Assembly (NCBI GenBank): GCA_902798015.1
Contig: CADBVL010000002.1
Span: 1-59,888, forward strand
Reading direction: 5' to 3'
DNA length: 59,888 nt
DNA from: an uncultured Bacteroidales bacterium
GTDB lineage: Bacteria > Bacteroidota > Bacteroidia > Bacteroidales > Paludibacteraceae
Made by a program: the position numbers and the translations under genes. Below the pieces are notes generated by a model. The model did no database searches. It was not told the DNA's origin and saw nothing but the letters and a program-made list of their open reading frames with translations. Positions 18,761 to 26,202 of the stretch are shown piece by piece. Each line of letters begins with the position of its first letter. Positions within the stretch are counted from its first letter, which is position 1.

Positions 18761-18790
18761 CACGCTTTTTTCGCTGAACCCCCTTAATTG

Positions 18791-18821
18791 GGGTCCCCGG
18801 AAATTTTAATTTTTGGGGGAA
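18791..18821. repeat. AT-core palindromic element, copy b
   Basis: The arms TCCCCGGAAATT and AATTTTTGGGGGA flank a 2-nt loop. The following GAAGCGTAGC is partly shared with 26129-26140. Confidence 0.65.
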
Positions 18822-18888
18822 GCGTAGCACAGAACGTAGCGCTATACGAGTGCATCGCACGAAGTCGCGCGAGTTCTAGTGTAAGCGC

Positions 18889-18961
18889 GGTGCCATAGCT
18901 CAGTTGGTAGAGCAAAGGACTGAAAATCCTTGTGTCACTGGTTCGATTCCCGTTGGCACCA
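18889..18961 (+). tRNA. tRNA-Phe (GAA)
   Basis: Acceptor arms GGTGCCA (18889-18895) and TGGCACC (18954-18960); anticodon loop CTGAAAA gives GAA; variable and D arms are normal. The T stem is ACTGG/CCCGT, with one T:C mismatch at pair 51:63 where A would be expected. CCA is not encoded. Parts of its 3' end recur just downstream, directly at 19062-19074 and inverted at 18996-19011. Confidence 0.93.
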
Positions 18962-18968
18962 CAAGAAA

Positions 18969-18995
18969 AACGACTCCATTTGGGGTTGTTTTTTT
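18969..18995 (+). terminator. Intrinsic terminator after tRNA-Phe
   Basis: AACGACTCC and GGGGTTGTT pair over 9 bp (two G-U), with a 4-nt loop, followed by a T run. It lies inside a larger inverted repeat formed by the tRNA 3' end and 18996-19011. Confidence 0.75.
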
Positions 18996-19086
18996 GTGCC
19001 AATAGGGAATCTCACCAGGGTTCTTTTCTCATTTCATTCGAACGATTATTGCTACGCAATTTTCGATTCCCGTTTTTCTTTTAGGG

Positions 19087-19180
19087 GCAAGGAATGAGTT
19101 CACGAGGGGGCCTCTCGAGCGGATGGGCCCGCGAGAGTCGTAGGCAGGGGGCCGGTACCCCGAGGAACTGCATTCCTTGC
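19087..19180 (+). ncRNA. Folded element of unknown class, copy 1
   Basis: The outer stem is GCAAGGAATG with CATTCCTTGC (10 bp), continued by AGTT/AACT. Inside, a hairpin (CTCTC-GA-GCGG, loop, CCGC-GAGAG; about 19112-19137) is followed by the core TCGTAGGCA, one variable base, then GGGGCCGGTACCCCGA (19138-19163). Copy 2 at 49561-49653 has the same core and layout but different, still-paired stems. CTTGC-TTCG-GCAAG (19176-19189) could compete with the outer stem. RNA is my preferred reading; single-strand DNA folding is possible. Confidence 0.5.
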
Positions 19181-19245
19181 TTCGGCAAGTTGTCTCCGAA
19201 GAGTAGCATACACGAACGATTCCATGCAAAAAAAAATGCGCAAAA

Positions 19246-19277
19246 CTTGCATATATGCAATTTTTGTAGTAATTTTG
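19246..19277 (+). promoter_or_regulatory. Promoter for porQ-cmk-ispH
   Basis: CTTG (19246-19249), 20 bp, TAATTTTG (19270-19277). The predicted transcript start is only about 7 nt before the ATG. Confidence 0.75.
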
Positions 19278-19290
19278 CAGCCGAATTAAA

Positions 19291-20394
19291 ATGCGGAAGT
19301 ATGGACTTGTCATAATGGCCTGCCTATGCCTATGCGCGCAAAGCACGATAGCTCAGGTGTCGAATGCCGGTCGTTCGGTATTCTCCTTCATGGCTTTGCC
19401 CGTCTCTTCGCGCATCAATGCGCTCGGAGGTTCCAGCGCTTCTCTCAGCGACGGAGACATCGCGCTCGGCATGTGCAACCCTGCCCTGCTGCATGCCAAC
19501 TCGCACCAGAAGTTACAACTCAACTTCTCCTATTACCTGCCCGGAACGATGTTCGGCTCCGCGCTATACGGACATAACTTTGGACGCTCACCGATAGAGA
19601 AGCCCTACGAGGGAGAAGGCGAACCCGACAAACCCAATTATTTTGCGGTCGGTCTTCATTACCTCGACTATGGCCGTATGCGTTATGCGGATGAAAACGG
19701 CAACCTCACCGGCGGTACTTTCGGTGCACGCGATATCCTCATTGATATCATGTATGCGCGCCAACTCAGCCCGCTTTTCAAAGTCGGAGTGACGCTCAAA
19801 CCCGTTTACTCCATCTACGAGGCCTACTCCTCTTTCGCTATCGGCGCGGATGTCGGCGCGCACTTCCAGACGCGCGACTCCACCTTCCAGATGGGACTCG
19901 TGCTCCAGAATATCGGTTGGCAAATCAAAGGTTTCTATTCCGATGAAGGCGGTTCGAATCATGAGATGTTACCGCTCAACCTCCAACTCGGTCTTACCTA
20001 CCGCGTCAAGCATGCACCGCTGCGTTTCCACATGCAGATTCATAACATGCAGACATGGTATCTCAACTACGAATGGACCAGCCTCGACAAGAGTCCTACT
20101 ACCGGCGACAGCGTTCCACACGACATCAAATGGTACGATATGATGTTCCGTCACACCATCTTCGCTATCGAAATAGTACCGAAAAGCGAACGATTCTATA
20201 TAGCGTTCAGTTATAACCATCGCCGACGCGCGGAACTCAACCTCATTGACCAGAAGTCGCTCGCCGGATTCGCTCTCGGTGCCGGTGTCCGCATCAAACA
20301 GGCGCATATCGATTTCGCCATCAGCCAGATGACCAAATCGAATTTCTCCTATCAGGTGGGGCTCACTCTTGATATTAACGCGCTACTCAAATAA
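19291..20394 (+). CDS. porQ: Type IX secretion system protein PorQ
   Basis: 367-residue outer-membrane beta-barrel of the PorV/PorQ family needed for T9SS export. The signal peptide is MRKYGLVIMACLCLCAQSTIA. The family start (GRSVFSFMALPVSSRINALG, then GSSASLSDGDIALGMCNPAL) matches the PorQ/PorV pattern of a conserved Gly-rich N-terminus. Repeated amphipathic strands follow to the end. The order porQ-cmk-ispH is also seen, from memory, in other Bacteroidales such as Porphyromonas. It supports an active T9SS and hence the sorting role of the C-terminal tails found in this window. The leader is very short. Confidence 0.88.
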   Translation: MRKYGLVIMACLCLCAQSTIAQVSNAGRSVFSFMALPVSSRINALGGSSASLSDGDIALGMCNPALLHANSHQKLQLNFSYYLPGTMFGSALYGHNFGRSPIEKPYEGEGEPDKPNYFAVGLHYLDYGRMRYADENGNLTGGTFGARDILIDIMYARQLSPLFKVGVTLKPVYSIYEAYSSFAIGADVGAHFQTRDSTFQMGLVLQNIGWQIKGFYSDEGGSNHEMLPLNLQLGLTYRVKHAPLRFHMQIHNMQTWYLNYEWTSLDKSPTTGDSVPHDIKWYDMMFRHTIFAIEIVPKSERFYIAFSYNHRRRAELNLIDQKSLAGFALGAGVRIKQAHIDFAISQMTKSNFSYQVGLTLDINALLK

Positions 20395-20411
20395 ATGAAA
20401 TAATCGTTCCT

Positions 20412-21080
20412 ATGGATAAGAAAAAAATCATTGTGGCCATTGACGGCTACTCCTCATGCGGCAAATCAACCATCGCCAAAGCGCTCGCGCGCTATGCCGG
20501 CTATACATATGTGGATACCGGTGCCATGTACCGCACCATCGCGCTTTATATGCTTCGTCATGCTATCACCGCAGACGCCGATATCATTGCAACGCTTCCT
20601 GCCGTACAAGTCGGCTTCACGCTCGTTGACGGCGCACAACATGCTACACTCAACGGAGAAGACGTAGAGCGGTTCATACGCACCCTCGAAGTGGGCAACC
20701 GCGCCAGCCAGATCTCGCAGATACGCGAAGTGCGCGCCTTCCTGGTTGCACAACAACAAGCCATGGGAAAAGCCAAAGGAATCGTTATGGACGGACGAGA
20801 TATCGGTACAGTGGTCTTCCCGGATGCGGAACTCAAACTCTTTCTCACCGCTTCGCCGGAAGTGCGCGCACAAAGGCGTTTTGATGAACTGGTGACCAAA
20901 GGAGAGCATCCTGATTTTCAAGCCGTTCTGGCCGATGTCAACGACCGCGATTACCGCGACACCCATCGCGCAGAGTCGCCACTCCGTCAAGCCGAAGATG
21001 CTATCGTTGTTGATAACAGCAATCTCACACCCGACGAGCAGATGGAGAAAGTCATCGCCCTCTTCAACTCTAAACTCTAA
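20412..21080 (+). CDS. cmk: Cytidylate kinase
   Basis: 222-residue cytoplasmic kinase converting CMP or dCMP plus ATP to the diphosphate. The P-loop GYSSCGKST is near residue 12, followed by YVDTGAMYRTIALY, GNRASQISQIREVR, MDGRDIGTVVFPDAELKLFL and NDRDYRDTHRAESPLR. These are the standard Cmk landmarks and the length is normal. It lies 17 nt after porQ and 3 nt before ispH, so the three form one transcription unit. Confidence 0.96.
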   Translation: MDKKKIIVAIDGYSSCGKSTIAKALARYAGYTYVDTGAMYRTIALYMLRHAITADADIIATLPAVQVGFTLVDGAQHATLNGEDVERFIRTLEVGNRASQISQIREVRAFLVAQQQAMGKAKGIVMDGRDIGTVVFPDAELKLFLTASPEVRAQRRFDELVTKGEHPDFQAVLADVNDRDYRDTHRAESPLRQAEDAIVVDNSNLTPDEQMEKVIALFNSKL

Positions 21081-21083
21081 ACC

Positions 21084-21998
21084 ATGTCAATTGATATTGA
21101 CATAAACAGCGGCTTCTGTTTCGGTGTCACACGTGCCATCCAGGCTGCGGAAAGCGAACTGCAGAAAGGTGCGTTGTATTGTCTTGGTGACATCGTGCAT
21201 AACGGACAGGAAGTAAAACGGTTGGAGTTATTAGGGTTGCAAACCATCGATTACGATGACTTGCGCACACTCCCTGCGCATTCGCGCGTACTTCTTCGCG
21301 CACACGGTGAGCCACCCTCTACCTATTGGATTGCGCAGCAACGCGGCATAGAGATCATCGATGCCACATGCCCGGTCGTAAAGAAACTCCAGGACCGTAT
21401 CCGCGCGTGCTATGAAAAGCATCGTAACGACGAGGCTCTTCCGCCACAGATTATCATCTACGGCCAACCCGGGCACGCGGAAGTGATCGGACTGCAAGGA
21501 CAGACCAACAACACCGCCATCGTCATTGAGTCTATTGACCAACTCGACCGTATTGATTTCACACGCCCCATCTATCTCTTCTCGCAAACAACCAAATCCG
21601 TCGAAGGTTTCCAAGCCCTCGTTGATGCAATCAAATCAGCAATCAGCAATCAGCAATCAGCAATTGTGCCGGAAGTACACGACACCATCTGCCGCAATGT
21701 AGCGAATCGCGTGGCACAACTGCAAGACTTCGCACGGGCCAACGACCTCGTGATCTTCGTCGGAGGCTCCAAGTCCTCCAACGCGCGCGTACTATATAAA
21801 AATTGCGTTGAGGTTAACCCCAACACAATTTTTATTTCTTCTCCCGACGAAGTCGTAGATAAACTTTCAACTTTCCATACGGCGTCAGCAGATCGGAAGA
21901 ACGTTCAACGTTCAACGTTAAAGGTCGGCATCTGTGGTGCTACCAGCACGCCGCGCTGGCTAATGAAACAGGTCCGTGACAAACTCACGAACCTGTAA
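21084..21998 (+). CDS. ispH: 4-hydroxy-3-methylbut-2-enyl diphosphate reductase
   Basis: 304-residue [4Fe-4S] enzyme, last step of the MEP isoprenoid pathway (HMBPP to IPP and DMAPP). The three cluster cysteines are visible: SGFCFGV (Cys12), DATCPVVKKLQ and GICGATSTPRW. The family segments GDIVHNGQEV, GQPGHAEVIG, FSQTTKSVEGFQ, HDTICRNV and GGSKSSNA are present. Two stretches look repeat-derived: AIKSAISNQQSAIV, from four AGCAATC units (21635-21664), and NVQRSTLK, from AACGTTC units near 21900. Both fall in surface-variable segments and keep the frame. Confidence 0.95.
   Translation: MSIDIDINSGFCFGVTRAIQAAESELQKGALYCLGDIVHNGQEVKRLELLGLQTIDYDDLRTLPAHSRVLLRAHGEPPSTYWIAQQRGIEIIDATCPVVKKLQDRIRACYEKHRNDEALPPQIIIYGQPGHAEVIGLQGQTNNTAIVIESIDQLDRIDFTRPIYLFSQTTKSVEGFQALVDAIKSAISNQQSAIVPEVHDTICRNVANRVAQLQDFARANDLVIFVGGSKSSNARVLYKNCVEVNPNTIFISSPDEVVDKLSTFHTASADRKNVQRSTLKVGICGATSTPRWLMKQVRDKLTNL
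21635..21664. repeat. Heptamer tandem repeat inside ispH
   Basis: About four AATCAGC units in a row, encoding AISNQQSAI in a variable part of IspH. Confidence 0.85.
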
Positions 21999-22060
21999 CC
22001 TCTATCATCTGATTTCTAATTTCTGACTTCTGATCTCTGATTTCCGATCTCTTACAACTC

Positions 22061-24664
22061 TCATCTCACCGAGGTGAGTTTTTTGATCTTCTCATTCAGC
22101 TTATTGCATTTCATCAGTTCTTCCAACTTCAGATGCATACGGTAGTTCCAGAAATGCCGCGGGTTAGCCGGTACATTGATACGGTCGGCGAACTGGTCTT
22201 TGATGCGTACATCGCCATCGATAGCCAGCCAGTCTTGCAGCGGAAGGATGGTCCACATTGCCGGACTGTACATATGCTGGTTGATGATGAATTCTGCAAT
22301 CTCAGGCGTCATCTCTTTCGGCGCATCGCCCCACCAACCCATCTGCTCGTTATAGAAACGCTGGGTCACCGCGCGGTCTTCTTCCCACCATGCGCGCAAC
22401 GGATTCATATCGTGCGTGCCGGTAGTGCAGACGCTCTGATACGGCGCGTCAGCCGGGTGAGCGAACTTCACCGTCGGATCCTTCGGCATGCGCTGGATCT
22501 CCAGACTCAGGATCTGCAACTCATGCATCACGTCGGGTACGCAAGCAGGAACCATACCCAGGTCCTCGCCGCAGCAGAGCATGTGCGTTGCGCCGATCAG
22601 CGTCGGTAACTTACGCATCGCCGAGTCACGCCAGAACTGCGTATGACGACGGAAGAAATAGTCATTATAGATACGCATCAGCACCTCTTTCTGATCGCTG
22701 TACAACTCGTTGAACGAGTGACTCTGATAGATCGAGATACGCGGATGGAGCCATCCCGGACGGCGCTGGTCTTCTACCATCAGCACTTCACAATGCAGGT
22801 AGATCAAGCCGTTGCAGATATTCTTCACGGCCTCAGCGCTCAGCCCCGAAGCTTTCAGTTGCTTCTCGTCGCCTAACAGTCTGTCCGCCCATTCCTGTAC
22901 CTTCACTTGCGTATCGAATTCCGGCTTGAACCAATAGACATAGCCATCATGCGTGTTCAGCGCGTGCTCCTTGGCCCATTCGGTGTCATAACCCAATACA
23001 TCGCCCAAGAAATTCGAGCGGATATACGGCTTGGTCATTCGGTCCCAATCGAGACAGATACCTTGTGCGCAGAGATCGTCATAGCTGTACGGCAACGCCG
23101 GAACGAAATGGCCGCAGAGTCCCCATACATCGCTCTTGCGCATCTGCCATATGCGGAAGAAACCCAGGATATGATCTACGCGGTACGCATCGAAATAATC
23201 CTGCATCTTCTGGAAGCGGCGTTGCCACCAGCCGAAGTTATCCTCCGCCATCTTATCCCAGTTATAAGTCGGGAAGCCCCAGTTCTGACCGCTGATGGAG
23301 AAATCATCGGGCGGAGCACCTGCCGAAGCGTCCAGATTGAACAACTCCGGATAAACGGCTGCATCCACCGAGTCCGGACTGATACCGATAGGTATATCGC
23401 CCTTCATGGCTACGCCGATCGAGTGTGCGTATGCTACAGCCTCCGACAACTGCTTGTCGGCATGGAACTGCAGGAACTTATAGAAATCTTTCGGTTGCTT
23501 GTCGCGCTTGGCGAGGAAGGCGGCATACGGCTCCAGCCAAGCATCGTTTTTCTCTATAAACGCCTTGTATGCTTCGCTGCCGAACAGCGCATCCTTGTCT
23601 TGCTTGTACAATGCCTTGAAGAACACCATCTTCGCGTCATAGACGTTCTGATAGTCCGCGAAGGTCAAGGCATCGAAAGCCGCCTTCTGCGCATCGTATT
23701 TCTTCTTCTGCGCCGGCGTCAGACGACCCATCTTCTCGATATTGATGTATATCGGGTGCAACGCGAAGACCGAAACGGCATTGTACGGATAGCTGTCCAG
23801 GTTATTATGGCGCAGCGTGGTATCATTGATCGGCAGGGTCTGGATCATCTGCTGTCCCGTCGATGCAGCCCAATCAGCCAGCTTCTTCAGGTCTTGGAAC
23901 TCACCAATACCGAAACCTTCATCGCTGCGCAGCGAGAAGACAGGCACTGCTACACCCGCACCTTTCCAACGAGGTTGCGTGCGGCGGAAACAGCGGTCGT
24001 TCTGGTAAATAACCTGACCTTTCTCGACACCCCAAATCTGGCGGTTCTCACCCCATTCCGTATCTACTATCGCGCCGCTCTTCAGATCATATACTACGTA
24101 TTTGTACTCTACGATATCCTGACCTTTCACGTCGATGTCGGCGCGCCAGAGCGGGAACTCCGCATCGCTCATGATTAGTTTTCCGGCGGGATCCCAGTTG
24201 CCTAAAGCATCGCAGTTACCGATGATTGCCACGCCTTGCGTCGGCAAGATCTGCGGCAGGTCGATCGAGAAACGAATATTGCCTTTCGCAGCCTTCGGCT
24301 TTGCCGGATTCAGACGATGGAATAGTGCTTTTACGAAAGCGGTGGTATAGAAACTGTCTTCATACGTGCTGGCTTGCCATGCATCGCGGACTACTATCCG
24401 CTTGTCGCTCGCCTTCAGCGTCAGGGTGCGCGGTTCGCCGGCCTCAAAGATATATTGTCCTTCTCCCACGCGAATCGCATACTTATATTGTATGCTACCC
24501 GCAAAGTCGCTGACTGGCACATTAGCCTGCCAGAAATCCGTTCCCTGGCACGTCAACACCAGCGGATCTTTTCTGGTCCATCCCAAAATCGATTCTTGCG
24601 TCTCTATCACGCAAAGACTCTGCCCGAACTCGGCACGATAATGAATCTGAAAATTAATGTTCAT
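22061..24664 (-). CDS. malQ: 4-alpha-glucanotransferase (GH77) with two N-terminal CBM20-type domains
   Basis: 867-residue cytoplasmic amylomaltase that transfers maltosyl units among maltodextrins and releases glucose. There is no signal peptide. Two starch-binding beta-sandwiches are at about 1-105 and 127-240 (second: GVAIIGNCDALGNWDPAGK, then a YKYVVYD strand). The GH77 barrel follows from about residue 245 (PVFSLRSDEGFGIGEFQDL). Catalytic regions: FDAYRVDHILGFFRIWQ (about 495-511), CGEDLGMVPA (about 700) and TGTHDMNPLR (about 750). This large two-CBM architecture is known from Bacteroidota and plant DPE2-type enzymes. It is transcribed alone from a promoter at 24701-24732. Confidence 0.94.
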   Translation of the reverse strand: MNINFQIHYRAEFGQSLCVIETQESILGWTRKDPLVLTCQGTDFWQANVPVSDFAGSIQYKYAIRVGEGQYIFEAGEPRTLTLKASDKRIVVRDAWQASTYEDSFYTTAFVKALFHRLNPAKPKAAKGNIRFSIDLPQILPTQGVAIIGNCDALGNWDPAGKLIMSDAEFPLWRADIDVKGQDIVEYKYVVYDLKSGAIVDTEWGENRQIWGVEKGQVIYQNDRCFRRTQPRWKGAGVAVPVFSLRSDEGFGIGEFQDLKKLADWAASTGQQMIQTLPINDTTLRHNNLDSYPYNAVSVFALHPIYINIEKMGRLTPAQKKKYDAQKAAFDALTFADYQNVYDAKMVFFKALYKQDKDALFGSEAYKAFIEKNDAWLEPYAAFLAKRDKQPKDFYKFLQFHADKQLSEAVAYAHSIGVAMKGDIPIGISPDSVDAAVYPELFNLDASAGAPPDDFSISGQNWGFPTYNWDKMAEDNFGWWQRRFQKMQDYFDAYRVDHILGFFRIWQMRKSDVWGLCGHFVPALPYSYDDLCAQGICLDWDRMTKPYIRSNFLGDVLGYDTEWAKEHALNTHDGYVYWFKPEFDTQVKVQEWADRLLGDEKQLKASGLSAEAVKNICNGLIYLHCEVLMVEDQRRPGWLHPRISIYQSHSFNELYSDQKEVLMRIYNDYFFRRHTQFWRDSAMRKLPTLIGATHMLCCGEDLGMVPACVPDVMHELQILSLEIQRMPKDPTVKFAHPADAPYQSVCTTGTHDMNPLRAWWEEDRAVTQRFYNEQMGWWGDAPKEMTPEIAEFIINQHMYSPAMWTILPLQDWLAIDGDVRIKDQFADRINVPANPRHFWNYRMHLKLEELMKCNKLNEKIKKLTSVR
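22065..22084 (+). terminator. Terminator between ispH and malQ
   Basis: CTCACC-GA-GGTGAG followed by six T on the + strand. It overlaps the last codons of the convergent malQ gene. The preceding 22003-22050 is a degenerate TTCTGAT-type repeat. Confidence 0.55.
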
Positions 24665-24700
24665 GGTATACTTGTGTTTATTTTATTTCAAATTTGCCTG

Positions 24701-24732
24701 CAAATTTACAACAAAAAATTGAAATGCACAAA
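24701..24732 (-). promoter_or_regulatory. Promoter for malQ
   Basis: Minus strand TTTG (24732-24729), 20 bp, TAAATTTG (24708-24701). It overlaps the last bases region of the next upstream gene. Confidence 0.8.
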
Positions 24733-24733
24733 T

Positions 24734-25651
24734 TTATTGTTGTTTTTTGCGTAAAAATAATCCTATTGCGCACGGTAACAGGGTGTTTATTGCCCAAAGC
24801 AGCACTCCCGCGAGGGCGGCATTCATCGTTCCGAACACCACGATTGCCCATGCGCCACGCACGCCCGCTTCCACTACCGGCACATTCGGAGTGATGGTCA
24901 CGAAGAGGTAATATACCGGCGTCAGCCCTAGGCCTCCTAGGACTCCTAGGTCTCCTAAGGCCCCTAGTGCATACAATACCAGCATCAATTGCACGCACCA
25001 GCACACAAGCCGTATAAAGCTCTGGAACAGACTATAGAACAACAATCCATAATGCAGATCGGCCCACTGCCGGAATATTTTCGGCATCAGGAAGAACACG
25101 CCGGTCAACAGCACCATTGCTCCGCCTACCGTGTACATATAACTGCCGCCCACATACGCTACAATAGACGGCTGAACCGCTATCGCCAGCAGGCCGGCAA
25201 TCAGTATTGCTCCGGTCATCGTTGCACTTCCTACCGCACCCATCGACAGCACCTTGGGCCATATCCGTTCACTCCCTAACTCGTTCATTCGTTCATTCGT
25301 TAACAGCAACCCTCTCGCCGGGTATTCGCCCAATCGCCAGGGCGTGATCAGTCCCGCCAGCTTGGAGTAATAGACCTGCCGCTGCGCTTCGCTAAACGTT
25401 AATCGTTCATCCGTTAACTCGTTCATTCCCTCACCCATTAAAGTCATCCAGCGCCATGCTTCCAGCGCCATGTTTACCGGCATCAGCGCGGTGCATAATC
25501 CGATAGCGAGCCATTGCGCCCAGCCCATGCTTCGCAGGCATTCACCTAACGCCGCATAGTCTTCATACGTCGCGAGTTTCCATACCAGCCACGCGCATGC
25601 CGCTATCGCTATCACCCATTCGATAATATGTATCAAACGCCTTTTATCCAT
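24734..25651 (-). CDS. Flippase-like integral membrane protein (LPG synthase TM family)
   Basis: 305-residue protein of about eight hydrophobic helices ending in a basic FLRKKQQ tail. It resembles the lysylphosphatidylglycerol synthase transmembrane/UPF0104 group (AYYSKLAGLITPWRLGEYPARG-like segment: here KLAGLITPWRLGEYPARG). Function is unassigned; members are linked to lipid or polyprenyl-sugar handling. Several stretches come from micro-repeats: ALGALGDLGVLGGLG is encoded by CTCCTAGG-type units, while NERMNELGSER and EGMNELTDERL are encoded by CGTTCATTCGTTAA-type units. These fall in loops or helix ends. A consensus promoter lies far upstream (26004-26035). Confidence 0.75.
   Translation of the reverse strand: MDKRRLIHIIEWVIAIAACAWLVWKLATYEDYAALGECLRSMGWAQWLAIGLCTALMPVNMALEAWRWMTLMGEGMNELTDERLTFSEAQRQVYYSKLAGLITPWRLGEYPARGLLLTNERMNELGSERIWPKVLSMGAVGSATMTGAILIAGLLAIAVQPSIVAYVGGSYMYTVGGAMVLLTGVFFLMPKIFRQWADLHYGLLFYSLFQSFIRLVCWCVQLMLVLYALGALGDLGVLGGLGLTPVYYLFVTITPNVPVVEAGVRGAWAIVVFGTMNAALAGVLLWAINTLLPCAIGLFLRKKQQ
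24927..24967. repeat. CTCCTAGG-type tandem repeat in membrane protein gene
   Basis: Four degenerate 9-10 bp units (CCTAGG core) encode a Gly-Leu-rich stretch in frame. Confidence 0.8.
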
Positions 25652-26003
25652 TTTCTCTTTCGCTCCCGCTCGTCGGAGATGTATCTCCTTGCCGCGTGGC
25701 GTTCCTCTCTTGCTTACGCAGAAATCATTTTTGTCATTTTTTTAGTCCATGCAATGGACATTTGTTTATCGCCTTCGAGCAGTATGTACCGCCTTCGGCG
25801 GTGAAGGATCGTCCTGGCTGACTACGTTAAGTTTACTTATAAGTAGGCTGGCGGGGGCGAGGCTTCGGGAACGCTGCCAAGCGTTAATGCTGTCGAAGGT
25901 GTTTATTTTTGTTTATTTACCAAATTGTTTTCGATCGTTTTCTTCTCCGTTTTCTTGGAGCTCAGCGACGTTTTCCTTTTTCTCCTTTGGATTAAATTCG
26001 GCG

Positions 26004-26035
26004 CAAAATTACTACAAAAATTTGGAATGTACAAG
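26004..26035 (-). promoter_or_regulatory. Minus-strand promoter, probably for flippase-like gene
   Basis: CTTG (26035-26032), 20 bp, TAATTTTG (26011-26004). The leader to the gene at 25651 would be about 350 nt, unusually long. Confidence 0.6.
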
Positions 26036-26166
26036 ATTTTTGACAGAAATCATATGCTATACTTGTATAAACATATATTTTTGTTAAATAGATTGTCGTT
26101 CGCTCGAAGACGCGAACGTAATTTCGGGGGAAAGTGTAGCTGGCGGAGTCCGAAATTATATTTTTT

Positions 26167-26198
26167 TTTGCACACTTGCAAAATTTTTACTACTTTTG
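26167..26198 (+). promoter_or_regulatory. Promoter for HhH outer-membrane protein
   Basis: TTTG (26167-26170), 20 bp, TACTTTTG (26191-26198). The predicted start of transcription falls on or next to the GTG start at 26203. Confidence 0.75.
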
Positions 26199-26202
26199 CA
26201 GA

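Larger units (their letters stand above)
18557..18888. other. Intergenic region trmO to tRNA-Phe
   Basis: There is no gene here. It holds divergent promoters for trmO and tRNA-Phe and two copies of an AT-core palindrome (18576-18606 and about 18791-18821), each followed by sequence containing ATCGCAC and GAAGTCG. Confidence 0.7.
18962..19290. other. Intergenic region tRNA-Phe to porQ
   Basis: It holds the tRNA terminator, a 13-bp direct repeat of the tRNA T-arm (TTCGATTCCCGTT at 19062-19074), the folded element at 19087-19180 with a UUCG hairpin after it, and the porQ promoter. No coding sequence is supported. Confidence 0.7.
25652..26202. other. Intergenic region between flippase-like and HhH genes
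   Basis: No gene is supported. It contains perfect small palindromes GTCCAT-GCA-ATGGAC (25748-25762) and ACCGCC-TTC-GGCGGT (25788-25803 region), divergent promoters (26004-26035 minus, 26167-26198 plus), and an inverted repeat AATTTCGG/CCGAAATT (26120-26157) with similarity to the element at 18815-18830. Confidence 0.6.

Noticed and set aside
21890..21900. AGATCGGAAGA, which resembles the start of a sequencing adapter
   Set aside because: Only 11 bases match, the next bases differ, and the ispH reading frame continues normally through it.
22907..24178. Long plus-strand open frame opposite malQ
   Set aside because: Antisense shadow of a clear GH77 gene.
7896..24664. A Sus-like polysaccharide utilisation locus
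   Set aside because: No SusC/TonB-dependent receptor or SusD-like gene is present among the starch genes; the secreted enzymes carry T9SS-like tails.
26176..26202. Upstream ATG for the HhH protein
   Set aside because: The ATG lies between the two promoter boxes, so it would not be transcribed.
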